The notes beneath the pieces are model-generated. The model was not told the origin of the DNA, made no database searches, and was given only the letters and a program-made list of their open reading frames with translations. Positions 35,040 to 42,920 of a stretch of DNA of 64,000 bases are shown here, in pieces. Both the position numbers and the translations under genes were made by a program. How positions within the stretch are numbered: the stretch's first letter is position 1; the number at the start of each line of letters is the position of its first letter. Origin of the DNA: an uncultured Gammaproteobacteria bacterium (GTDB taxonomy: Bacteria > Pseudomonadota > Gammaproteobacteria > UBA6429 > Thiohalophilaceae); contig CAJYAN010000007.1 of NCBI GenBank assembly GCA_913064945.1, forward strand, positions 1-64,000, written 5' to 3'.

Positions 35040-35888
35040 ATGATGGTGAGATCCTGGATCGTGGTCATGATGTTGACGTGCTCAGACCTGGTGTTTGCCG
35101 GTGTGCCGGTAACCGATCGTGCTCAGGACCTGCTGTTTCCACGTGCGCCTGTACAGACGACGGCGGCAGAAAGCTATCACCGTGAACTGCAACGACTCGC
35201 CTCGCTGGGCAAACTGGATGTCGACAAGCCGCGTCTCCTTCAAATTCGACAGATTTGCAGTCGCCTGATTGCACAGGCCATCTTACTCAAACCGGCGGCG
35301 GCTCACTGGCCCTGGGAAGTACACCTCACCTCGGACCCCGGGGTGGCGGCCTATAGTATGTCGGGGGGCAAGCTACTGGTCGGCAGCGACTTTATCGACA
35401 AATATCATTTGAATGACAATGAGCTGGCAGTGGCGCTGGCGCACGAGATTGGACACGTTATCGCTGAGCACGTCCGTGAGCAAATATCGATGGCAGCGGG
35501 TTTTGAACCCAGGGTGCCAAACAGGACCGTTAACGTTGTTGATGTGATTAATTCGATGGAATCGGATATCTCGGTGTTTTTGAGATTGCAGCCGTTATCA
35601 CGCCTACAGGAAATGGAGGCGGATGATATCGGTATTGAACTGGCAGCCCGTGCCGGTGTCTATCCTGCGGCAATTATCAGTTTCTACACAAAGCTGGCTC
35701 GGCAGGATGGCGGCCGGTCAATCTTTGATACGCACGGACCTTCCTCCCAACGGGTAGAGTTTATTGAGAGTATGGCGGATTATGCCAGGCCGGTTTATGC
35801 CGCCAGTTACAAAAAAAACGTGCCGGCATATATATTTATGCCTAAATACCACGTCAACACAGCAAGTCGTGCAGCCAGTATAAGGTAA
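35040..35888 (+). CDS. M48-family zinc metalloprotease, periplasmic
   Basis: A signal peptide (1-20) is followed by an M48 peptidase domain with HEIGH at 135-139 (zinc ligands His135 and His139, catalytic Glu136) and the third-ligand Glu in LQEMEADDIGIELAARAG. Relatives (BepA, LoiP, YcaL) handle outer-membrane protein quality control. There is no TPR domain, so it resembles LoiP/YcaL more than BepA. A GGGGG stretch serves as ribosome site for two adjacent ATGs (35040 and 35043). Confidence 0.85.
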   Translation: MMVRSWIVVMMLTCSDLVFAGVPVTDRAQDLLFPRAPVQTTAAESYHRELQRLASLGKLDVDKPRLLQIRQICSRLIAQAILLKPAAAHWPWEVHLTSDPGVAAYSMSGGKLLVGSDFIDKYHLNDNELAVALAHEIGHVIAEHVREQISMAAGFEPRVPNRTVNVVDVINSMESDISVFLRLQPLSRLQEMEADDIGIELAARAGVYPAAIISFYTKLARQDGGRSIFDTHGPSSQRVEFIESMADYARPVYAASYKKNVPAYIFMPKYHVNTASRAASIR

Positions 35889-36033
35889 TGTCATAATCTG
35901 TGCAGGGCAGAGAGCGAGGCGGGAAGGCATAAGCGTGGCGCTGACGAATTATAATCTAATAATGACAGCCATCTTCCTGATTTTTTAGAATTGTATCAAT
36001 TTCATTTTTCACTTTTCGTGATCTGATCCCATA

Positions 36034-36906
36034 TTACATCCCATACTCTGCGGTAATGCTAGTGGATGTGTTCTCTTCTACAACTCTGTCACTGAGCATG
36101 GACATTGCCATGGGAAGTGACACCACATGATAATCTTCACGATGTAGCTGCTGTAATAATTCGGGTAATACCTGTAGCGTCATATCGGGTGACCTGTTCT
36201 TCGGCCAGTGGATTCCGTCGTGCAATAAAAGGATGTCGCCCGACCGGAGTTTCTTTAAGAGCCGGGCCAGTATCCGATTTGGATTCCGACTCACAGTATC
36301 AAATCCGCGCCGTGTCCAACTGACGTATACGATACCCTGATCGGCCAGTACGGCGTCAAGCATGGGACTGCGAAATCCCATTGGGGCGCGAAAAAATTGT
36401 GGTGCGGTTCCGGTGATGGCAGAGAGTATCTGTTGCGCGGCGTGTATTTCTTTTTTGCAGGCACGCCAGCCGAGGAAGGCGAAATAATTGGAATGTTGTA
36501 GACTATGATTCTCCACACTATGCCCGCGTCGGATAATGTCACGCACCACTTCCGGGTAAATGGCAGCACGCGATGCAACACAAAAGAAACTTGCTTTGGC
36601 ATTATATTGGTCGAGTATATCGAGAATTCGTGGCGTGATCTCGGGGTCAGGGCCGTCATCAAAAGTCAGGCCAATTTCACGGCGTGATATCGCGGTGCTG
36701 GGGAGGCGGGTCAGATTCTGTCCCAGGATCGCGGAGCGTGGATAGAGGACGGCGATGAAGAGTAAGACATGGTTTATGACGACGGCGCTGCCGAACCACC
36801 ACCAAAGTTCGGGCCATAGTGCCAGCCCGGTTAAAGCCCCACCATGCAGTACGGCACTCAAACGAAGGCTCAGAGGACTGATGCTCCAGTAGGTTGTGAT
36901 GGGCAA
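36034..36906 (-). CDS. Membrane-anchored polysaccharide deacetylase (NodB domain)
   Basis: Two or three N-terminal membrane helices (about 12-56) lead to a carbohydrate esterase 4 domain. Catalytic motifs: TFDDGPDPEIT (Asp83 base, Asp84 metal), metal His134 and His138 (NHSLQH), RAPMGFRSP and the final LLHDG His. It probably removes acetyl groups from a cell-envelope glycan. No glycosyltransferase is adjacent. Length 290 aa. Confidence 0.85.
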   Translation of the reverse strand: MPITTYWSISPLSLRLSAVLHGGALTGLALWPELWWWFGSAVVINHVLLFIAVLYPRSAILGQNLTRLPSTAISRREIGLTFDDGPDPEITPRILDILDQYNAKASFFCVASRAAIYPEVVRDIIRRGHSVENHSLQHSNYFAFLGWRACKKEIHAAQQILSAITGTAPQFFRAPMGFRSPMLDAVLADQGIVYVSWTRRGFDTVSRNPNRILARLLKKLRSGDILLLHDGIHWPKNRSPDMTLQVLPELLQQLHREDYHVVSLPMAMSMLSDRVVEENTSTSITAEYGM

Positions 36907-37077
36907 TAGAAGGTACCTCAGAGGATAGATAGTCTAATACTAGTCCAGATACTGTGTAGCGAAAAGTCAAAACATGCCGCCCTGGCATGTTATCTGCCGA
37001 TATGCCGGTGCGCCTAAAATGTGAAGTTGCTGCAGCGTATCCCTGTCTCAGTGACGGCGGGTGTCGTCGTGTCACTA

Positions 37078-37935
37078 TTAGACTACGGCTTCCCGTTCAC
37101 AAAGCGCCAGTTCGCGTAGTCCGGCGACGGCCTGTTCGAGGACTGGATTGTCGCTGCTTCGCGGATAGACCATGTAGGCGGGGTTTATATATTGTGGTGA
37201 GTTTGGCACACGGTATAGTCGTCCCTCGGCAATAAATGAAGCGGCCATGCGCGCAGGCAGGAAACAGCTGCCACCATTGGTAAGGATCAATTGGATGCCA
37301 AGCCAGCCAATATTCGCGAGTTGTGGTGGGCGTTCAAGGTCGGGGAAGCTTTGCGCGTGCTGTGCATAAAATGCGGGTCCCCAGTCGACATAGACATAAT
37401 CCTCTCCCGGGTGGGTATCATCTGGACGGCTACTGACCAGCACCAGCGTCTCGTCGAAGAGCTGTTCGACAATCAGGCCAGGGCTGTGGCTGGGGGTATA
37501 CATCAGGCCGATGTCCATACTGCCATCGATCAGGCGATGCATGAGGTCTTCTTCAAAGCCGATTTCACTACGAATAACGACATCCTGTGAGTGTTGCCGC
37601 ATCCAGCCGACCCACTGTGGCAGGAATCCTTCCCACAGAGCAATACGTCCACCGATGCGCAGGCTGGCGCGATAACGTTCTGGCAGGCCGACTTCATCGC
37701 GTGCCTGCGCCGCGGTAAGGACCAGGCGTTTGGCAAAATCGAGAAAGCGTTGTCCTGCCAGTGTAATGCTGGCACCGGAACGATTGCGGACAAACAAACG
37801 AGTCCCAAGCTCTTCTTCTAAACGCTGGATGCGAGCACTCACCGTTGACTGAGTTAAATGGAGTTGTCGGCTGGCTTCCAGGAAGCTGCCGTGTGCCGTA
37901 ATGGCAAGAAAAGTGCGAGCCTGTTCGATGTCCAT
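37078..37935 (-). CDS. LysR-family transcriptional regulator
   Basis: N-terminal winged HTH (MDIEQARTFLAITAHGSFLE, SRQLHLTQSTVSARIQRLEE) and a periplasmic-binding-type effector domain (about 90-280). Length 285 aa is normal. It diverges from the DsrC/TusE-like gene across 130 bases that hold a perfect dyad with a T-N11-A core (37965-37987), so it probably controls both itself and that gene. The effector is unknown; a sulfur-linked signal is a guess from the neighbour. Confidence 0.87.
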   Translation of the reverse strand: MDIEQARTFLAITAHGSFLEASRQLHLTQSTVSARIQRLEEELGTRLFVRNRSGASITLAGQRFLDFAKRLVLTAAQARDEVGLPERYRASLRIGGRIALWEGFLPQWVGWMRQHSQDVVIRSEIGFEEDLMHRLIDGSMDIGLMYTPSHSPGLIVEQLFDETLVLVSSRPDDTHPGEDYVYVDWGPAFYAQHAQSFPDLERPPQLANIGWLGIQLILTNGGSCFLPARMAASFIAEGRLYRVPNSPQYINPAYMVYPRSSDNPVLEQAVAGLRELALCEREAVV

Positions 37936-37964
37936 GTTAAGACTCCTCTACTGGACTATATTTA

Positions 37965-37987
37965 TAATATCGGACATAACGATATTA
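37965..37987. promoter_or_regulatory. LysR operator candidate between lysR-type gene and DsrC-like gene
   Basis: TAATATCG-N7-CGATATTA is a perfect 8-bp dyad. T37970 and A37982 are separated by 11 bases, the LysR-box pattern T-N11-A. A further half-like sequence ATATATCG occurs at 37997-38004, as expected for an activation subsite on the DsrC-like side. Confidence 0.7.
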
Positions 37988-38065
37988 GATAGTGAAATAT
38001 ATCGTTTTACTACATTTTAAAGTGGACGCTATAGTAACATATGCTTATATACAGGAGACATTGAT

Positions 38066-38398
38066 ATGCAGGACCTCACAGAATATAACCGCGACGTGGA
38101 AGGGTACCTGGTTGATCCAGAAGACTGGAACGAGCCGTTGGCACAGGAACTGGCGACCGAAGAAGGCCTTGAACTCGGTGACGAGTACTGGCCGATTCTG
38201 GGCTTTATGCGCGATTACTGGCAGGAACACAAAACGGCACCGGATGTGCGCCACGTCATGAAGTTTATGGCCGAAAAAGTCGGTGTTGATAAAAAACAGG
38301 CCAAACAGCACCTGTTCAAACTGTTCCCGTATGGTTATGTGAAACAGGCCTGTAAGATTGCCGGCATGCAGCGCCCGCGTGGCTGGAGTACAGGCTAA
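38066..38398 (+). CDS. DsrC/TusE-family sulfur-relay protein with one C-terminal cysteine
   Basis: A 110-aa protein of the DsrC/TusE/RspA family (EDWNEPLAQELATEEGLELG, PDVRHVMKFMAEKVG, LFPYGYVKQACKIAGM). The family carries sulfur on one or two Cys of a flexible C-terminal arm. Here the inner Cys (Cys96, equivalent to CysB of DsrC) is kept, while the position of the outer, near-terminal Cys is Trp107, the tail being RGWSTG. It is therefore neither TusE (outer Cys only) nor canonical DsrC (both). An AGGAGA ribosome site is present. Divergent from a LysR gene, it may be a sulfur-dependent signalling or carrier variant. Confidence 0.85.
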   Translation: MQDLTEYNRDVEGYLVDPEDWNEPLAQELATEEGLELGDEYWPILGFMRDYWQEHKTAPDVRHVMKFMAEKVGVDKKQAKQHLFKLFPYGYVKQACKIAGMQRPRGWSTG

Positions 38399-38430
38399 TC
38401 GGTATCGCCTGTTAAGTTGAACCGACATTA

Positions 38431-38988
38431 TTAATTTGCCCTTCTTCCGCCCAGCAGAACGCTGCTGGCGAGGAAGAGGCCATAGACGGCGGCATAGCCG
38501 AGTAAGACATGTCCCAGTTGTTGCTGGTCATTGATACCATAGCTGACGCAGTAGCGTTGTGGCGCAATAAGATACAACCATCCGAGGCGTAACAACGTCG
38601 CCAGTAGTTCAAGGTGCAGAATACCACGTAATACAAAGGGCAGATGTCGCCAGCACAATACCAGTGATATCCCCGCCAGTGGCAACGATAGCCATTTTAG
38701 GAAGGCAATGCTGGACTGATACAGTGCAGCATCCAGTAGGCGCGGCAACATCCACAAACTAATCGTAAAGAGAGAGTACAGTAGCAGACTGATGCGATAC
38801 CGCTGACCAAACACTACCAGGCGAGGAGAGTACGTCTGTAGCAGGCCGGCAAACAGGGCACCGACAAACACGAGCAGGGGAAGTTGAACCGCCATGTGTG
38901 ACGTCATACTGGTTTCAAGCCAATGGTGGCTAATGATTATCACCGGGACTAGCATGACGAACATCGCTTGCCGAAAGTTATCCGTCAT
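38431..38988 (-). CDS. Multi-pass membrane protein of the reductase operon (orf1-like)
   Basis: A 185-aa protein with five or six helices. The first part has conserved-looking His residues (ISHHWLETSMTSHMAVQLPLL), reminiscent of CtaG/DUF1404-type assembly factors. It is the last gene of the operon and its start overlaps the SCO gene by 11 bases. In the norSY-senC-orf1 clusters described in ammonia-oxidising bacteria the fourth gene is likewise a membrane protein of unknown role. Probably needed for cofactor insertion. Confidence 0.65.
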   Translation of the reverse strand: MTDNFRQAMFVMLVPVIIISHHWLETSMTSHMAVQLPLLVFVGALFAGLLQTYSPRLVVFGQRYRISLLLYSLFTISLWMLPRLLDAALYQSSIAFLKWLSLPLAGISLVLCWRHLPFVLRGILHLELLATLLRLGWLYLIAPQRYCVSYGINDQQQLGHVLLGYAAVYGLFLASSVLLGGRRAN

Positions 38989-39625
38989 GATTGATACCAG
39001 TCTTGGCGGCTAACAACATACGCGCAATGATATCGATTGTCAGCTTGAGATTGTCTTCATCAATTATTCGTACCAGATATCCCTTTTGATCGACGAGATG
39101 GGTGGCCGCGTTGTGGGTGAAGCCTCCGATGCCGTCCGGGATACTCACGACGCCGAGTTGATGTTGCATTTCCTGTCCCTGCAGCGGTTTGACCGGGCGG
39201 ACAGCCTGCCAGGAAGTCTTCAGTTGATTGCTGAAGCGTAGCATATAGGCCTTCAACTTTTGTGGCGTATCGAAGTGCGGATCCAGTGAGATACTTAACA
39301 GACGTACGCGATCCTGAAAGCTGCGCTGTAACAGCATACGTTGCAGGCGCGAAAGGTTCAGACCGGTATAGCCACATATTGTCGGACAACGTGTGTAAAT
39401 AAAATTAATAACCAGCACCTTGCCACGCAAGGAATTAAGGTCAAGTAAATGACCAAACTGATCCTGCAAAAGTACATTTGGGACTGCTAACGGGTGTGAG
39501 GCTATTTTTAACCGGCGATAACTTTCCCAGGTAAACGCCCTGAAGCCCTGTGTTGTTTGCCACCAGGCCAGAAGACCCAGGCTGACAGCCACCACAGTCA
39601 TCAGGTGCGGCAGGCGTTGCGTCAC
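38978..39625 (-). CDS. senC: SCO1/SenC-family copper chaperone
   Basis: A 215-aa protein with an N-terminal signal anchor (about 8-25) and a thioredoxin-fold domain. Copper ligands: Cys80 and Cys84 in RCPTICGYTG and His171 in FTHNAATHLVD. It delivers copper to, or reduces, the CuA site of subunit II. It starts 6 bases after the subunit I stop and overlaps the next gene, so it is clearly in the operon. Confidence 0.88.
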   Translation of the reverse strand: MTQRLPHLMTVVAVSLGLLAWWQTTQGFRAFTWESYRRLKIASHPLAVPNVLLQDQFGHLLDLNSLRGKVLVINFIYTRCPTICGYTGLNLSRLQRMLLQRSFQDRVRLLSISLDPHFDTPQKLKAYMLRFSNQLKTSWQAVRPVKPLQGQEMQHQLGVVSIPDGIGGFTHNAATHLVDQKGYLVRIIDEDNLKLTIDIIARMLLAAKTGINHDG

Positions 39626-39631
39626 GATTTG

Positions 39632-41086
39632 TTATGCTTCCAGCCGGATGTGTGTAAGTCGAGCCAGCAGTTTTACTGTAAAAAATAGCATACTCAGCAG
39701 AACTACCAGGCCAAACAAGGCTGCCCACTGGTCATAGGGAATCCAGGCTGCAAGATGCTCTGCCCAACGACGCGGGACGCTCATCACGCCACTGTATAAA
39801 AACATAAAAATAAAAAGCAGGGCGCTGACCATAAAAATCCAGAAACCCATACCGACGCTTCTATCTTTTGTGGTTTCATTTTCATGGCGGCTGATATGGA
39901 AGAGGAAGCCAAGCACCATCGGTAACATCCCGAGTAGCAGGTAGAAGTGAAAATGACCTGGCACCCATAAAGTATTATGCATAACCTGATTGACAACAAT
40001 GGTGCCGTCTATAATCGCTGGCACAACACCTGCTGCCCAGCCAAAGACGGCCAGAATCAGGAACTTTGCCGGTGTGTCCCACCTTACTTTGGCATGGTGG
40101 ATCTGTACCAGGGCACCATAAGTTGTCACGAGAAGTACCGGTATCCCGCTAAGATAGGAGATGACCTGGCCAAGCACGAGCATCCAGTCTGGCATGACCA
40201 TGTCCATCAACAGGTGATGCGGATAGACGATAATGACCATTAATGTACTCGCTGACCAGGCAGCAAGAAAAGGTCGCGTTACCTTCCAGGGCCGACCGGT
40301 ATACTTGGGTAATAATTCATAGACAGCAATGACGGCCATGTAAATCGTGGCATTGATGAAGACATGTCCAAAAAAATAAATCAGGTTTTTGGCCCATAGG
40401 GCATCAATTTGCATTGTCGGGTAATACAGATTGACCAGCGTCAACACCAGAATAACAGCACCGGCAAGCGTTCCGATGGTGTTCACAATCAATACCATGG
40501 TACTGGCAACGACGGTAGGAGGATGGTCTGTATCTATCCTGCCAGAGATAAGTTGATTCACGCCGAGTGCTCTACCAAGACTGCCGTATTTTGCCAACAG
40601 GGCACGAGCCACATCGAGATAAAACAGTAAAAAGCCAATACCAATAACTAACAGTCCACCAACATAAGCGGCTGCCGCATTATGACTCCAGAGCCCCATT
40701 GATTTTGCGGGCAGGGGGTAAAGGAAAGTCCAGCCACCGCCAAATTTTCCCAGTAAGATGGCACCCAGGATCATGACGACGCCAATAATAAATAGAATCA
40801 GGTTAGCTAGAAATAATCCGGGTGTCAGTGAGACATAACGACGCAGGAAATACCACATGATGGATACTCCTGCGAGGCCGGCGATGCCCACCATACCAGC
40901 ACCGTGTAGCGTCATGATTTGATAAAACCAGTCTGGTGACATATGAATATACGTGCCCTGAACAGCACGCATTACGACACCGGCAAGCATCATGAGTACA
41001 AAGATGGCAAGTGTAGTAGCAATATATAATTGTAAATACAGCCTTTCACGTGGTTGCGCTGTAACCGATTGTGTACGAGTAGTCAT
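39632..41086 (-). CDS. norS: Heme-copper oxidoreductase subunit I, probable nitric oxide reductase (NorS/sNOR type)
   Basis: A 484-aa membrane protein with 12 or more helices. Heme and metal ligands are present: His61 and His380 for the low-spin heme, His378 for the high-spin heme, His241 with His290-His291 for the active-site metal. The usual cross-linked Tyr four residues after the first metal His is replaced by Asn245 (GHVFINATIY), so it is not an ordinary A- or B-type oxygen reductase. Gene order and NsrR linkage match norSY-senC-orf1. Predicted reaction: 2 NO to N2O with electrons from cytochrome c through CuA. Oxygen reduction cannot be excluded from sequence alone. Confidence 0.75.
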   Translation of the reverse strand: MTTRTQSVTAQPRERLYLQLYIATTLAIFVLMMLAGVVMRAVQGTYIHMSPDWFYQIMTLHGAGMVGIAGLAGVSIMWYFLRRYVSLTPGLFLANLILFIIGVVMILGAILLGKFGGGWTFLYPLPAKSMGLWSHNAAAAYVGGLLVIGIGFLLFYLDVARALLAKYGSLGRALGVNQLISGRIDTDHPPTVVASTMVLIVNTIGTLAGAVILVLTLVNLYYPTMQIDALWAKNLIYFFGHVFINATIYMAVIAVYELLPKYTGRPWKVTRPFLAAWSASTLMVIIVYPHHLLMDMVMPDWMLVLGQVISYLSGIPVLLVTTYGALVQIHHAKVRWDTPAKFLILAVFGWAAGVVPAIIDGTIVVNQVMHNTLWVPGHFHFYLLLGMLPMVLGFLFHISRHENETTKDRSVGMGFWIFMVSALLFIFMFLYSGVMSVPRRWAEHLAAWIPYDQWAALFGLVVLLSMLFFTVKLLARLTHIRLEA

Positions 41087-41099
41087 TATGATCCCCTTG

Positions 41100-41621
41100 T
41101 TATCTGGCAGACAAAACGGTAAGTGTGGTCGTCATGTTGTGGTGCGCGAGGCCGCAGTATTCCAGGCAGAGTACTTTGTACTCACCTGGTTTGGTAAATG
41201 TGTAATGTAGCGTATTGGTATATCCCGGCATGGCCTGGACCTGAGCCTGCATCTTCATGTTTGCATCATAAATTCCAAAGCCATGATTCACATCTTTACT
41301 AGTGACCTCAAATTTAACGGCATCGCCGCTATGAAATTGCTGTTGGCTTAATTCCCAGTGCCACTGCGATGCGACGACCTGTACAACCTTTTCATTGGCA
41401 GGGTTAGTGGTGGCAGAATGAGGCCAGGGAAGTAATGTGGTGACACTGATTATGACTCCAGCAACAATAACCAGCCAGAATAGTTTTTGACGATGGCGGT
41501 AATCTCGCCGGGCAACCTCCTCATAAGATTCACCGCTTTTGGAACTAAATATAAAGCTAACAAAGATAACGATTAACAAACCGATAAATATCAGCGTTAG
41601 ATACCAGGCAAGATGCTGCAT
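41100..41621 (-). CDS. norY: CuA-containing subunit II of the heme-copper reductase (NorY type)
   Basis: A 173-aa protein with two membrane helices (about 7-26 and 47-65) and a periplasmic cupredoxin domain. The dinuclear CuA ligands are complete: His113, Cys152, Glu154 (carbonyl), Cys156, His160 and Met163 (CLEYCGLAHHNM). It accepts electrons from a c-type cytochrome and hands them to subunit I. It is the first gene of the operon. A sigma70-like promoter (TTGACA 41721-41716, TATATT 41697-41692, 18-base spacer) precedes it, and an NsrR-type palindrome lies at the predicted transcription start. Confidence 0.85.
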   Translation of the reverse strand: MQHLAWYLTLIFIGLLIVIFVSFIFSSKSGESYEEVARRDYRHRQKLFWLVIVAGVIISVTTLLPWPHSATTNPANEKVVQVVASQWHWELSQQQFHSGDAVKFEVTSKDVNHGFGIYDANMKMQAQVQAMPGYTNTLHYTFTKPGEYKVLCLEYCGLAHHNMTTTLTVLSAR

Positions 41622-41663
41622 AGTTATTACCCCATTATAGGAAATTGAATTCGACCGGATTTA

Positions 41664-41683
41664 AAGTAGTATTTTATATACTT
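41664..41683. promoter_or_regulatory. NsrR-type operator in front of the reductase operon
   Basis: AAGTAGTATTTTATATACTT is an inverted repeat with AAGTA/TACTT ends and an AAG..GTATTT half close to the gammaproteobacterial NsrR consensus. It lies immediately downstream of the -10 box TATATT (41692-41697), covering about +1 to +20, where a repressor would block transcription. It resembles the site at 41826-41845. Confidence 0.65.
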
Positions 41684-41825
41684 GTTTTGAGAATATATAG
41701 AAAAATTGCCAGGGCTGTCAAGAAAAGTGTTTGGCAAAGTTCAGGAGGGTGAGGCTGGGGGCAAGTCTGAACCTGTGGTGTGGGCAAACTTATCCCTTAT
41801 TGGGTATTCATTTATGTCAACATAG

Positions 41826-41845
41826 ACGTATTGTAGATACTACAT
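41826..41845. promoter_or_regulatory. Second NsrR-type palindrome, in front of nsrR
   Basis: Read on the minus strand (ATGTAGTATCTACAATACGT), 14 of 20 positions match the site at 41664-41683, including the GTAGTAT core. It contains the perfect GTAG-ATA-CTAC dyad and lies 25 bases before the nsrR start codon, suggesting autoregulation. Confidence 0.55.
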
Positions 41846-41870
41846 TGACAGGTAAGTGGAATAATTAAGC

Positions 41871-42296
41871 ATGCAATTAAAACGTTATACGGATTATTCA
41901 CTACGGCTGCTGATATATCTGGGGATCAACCCGGAACGGGTCGTCAGTATTAGTGAAATTGCAGAGGCCTATGATATTTCACGTAATCATTTGCTCAAGG
42001 TGGTGAACGGATTAATGGAACAAGGTCTGATTCAAACCTTTCGCGGTAAAAGTGGCGGTCTACAATTAGCCAAACAGCCGCAGAAAATTAATGTCGGTGA
42101 AGTGATAAAGTATATGGAAGGTAATGTAGCTTTGATTGATTGTCAGGAGCCCTATTGTTCGATATTACCGGCCTGTACACTGAACCGTGTCCTGCACGAA
42201 GCTCACCTGGCATTTTTTAAAACGTTACAGGCTTATACCCTGGCAGACCTGATCAAAGCTAAAGAGAATAAACTTTTGCAATTACTGACGGGCTGA
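41871..42296 (+). CDS. nsrR: Nitric oxide-sensing repressor NsrR
   Basis: An Rrf2-family [Fe-S] regulator of 141 aa. The N-terminal winged HTH includes ISEIAEAYDISRNHLLKVVN and the RGKSGGLQLAK wing. Three Cys, at 91, 96 and 102 (CQEPYCSILPAC), occupy the same positions as in E. coli NsrR and ligate the cluster destroyed by NO. That, with the divergent reductase operon and the two palindromes, makes NsrR the best call over IscR or RirA. It should repress the operon until NO accumulates. Confidence 0.9.
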   Translation: MQLKRYTDYSLRLLIYLGINPERVVSISEIAEAYDISRNHLLKVVNGLMEQGLIQTFRGKSGGLQLAKQPQKINVGEVIKYMEGNVALIDCQEPYCSILPACTLNRVLHEAHLAFFKTLQAYTLADLIKAKENKLLQLLTG

Positions 42297-42312
42297 AGAA
42301 ATTTTAGAAACT

Positions 42313-42489
42313 GGCGTTATAGCGCTGACGACGATAGTCGCCGGAGTACAGGTCCATGCCCTGGCGGTACCTGTATTCTTACTCCCGTTCATAAATATCG
42401 CGCTAATCCTAACGGTAGTGAGTATTTTTCATTATTTGGTTCCCTGGCGAGGCTACTCGGCGACCCTGATACAGTACAGGCATACTTGA
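42313..42489 (+). pseudogene. Remnant of an HPP-family membrane protein
   Basis: One frame reads TGVIALTTIVAGVQVHALAV, then PVFLLPFINIALILTVVSIF and VPWRGYSA before a TGA. This matches the C-terminal end of HPP transporters (GGATAL.., VHALG, a hydrophobic helix, then RRYP). The first two-thirds and any start codon are missing. HPP proteins often carry or neighbour CBS domains, and an intact CBS gene follows at 42921. The rest of the gap to 42920 shows no intact gene. Confidence 0.55.
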
Positions 42490-42920
42490 TTTTACTCTAT
42501 TGCTGCCTGATGAACCTTTGGACACCGATGAGCTTGAGTTTGCTTTGTAACATATGGTTCTGTACATCGTGAGAAGAAATGACGACTTGGACAGGATCTA
42601 TGAGGTGGCGGATAGCCAGAAGGTAATAAGACAATTAAGAACAGGTCAGGACCCGCTAATACAATACTGGTGAAGCAGTAGTGCCTGGTCGGTGCACAGG
42701 TAATGGATGAGGCAGGTGACCCAGGATCAGAGTATGATATGATTATTGACAAAGTGGTGGCGGGCAATAACCGACGCAGAAGTGGTACGGCGATCCGAGA
42801 TGATTCCGCTGGCTGGACAAAATATGAAATATTTGAATAAAAACTCCTGGCAGCGCATTAACTCTCCACCTAAGTTTACAGTATTCCAGTGTTGCATGAG
42901 CCAAATTGAGGAGTATTAAA

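Noticed and set aside
41634-41639. TATAAT on the minus strand as the -10 of the reductase operon
   Set aside because: It lies 13 bases before the start codon and would leave almost no leader; the TTGACA-18-TATATT pair further upstream is better and places the operator at +1.
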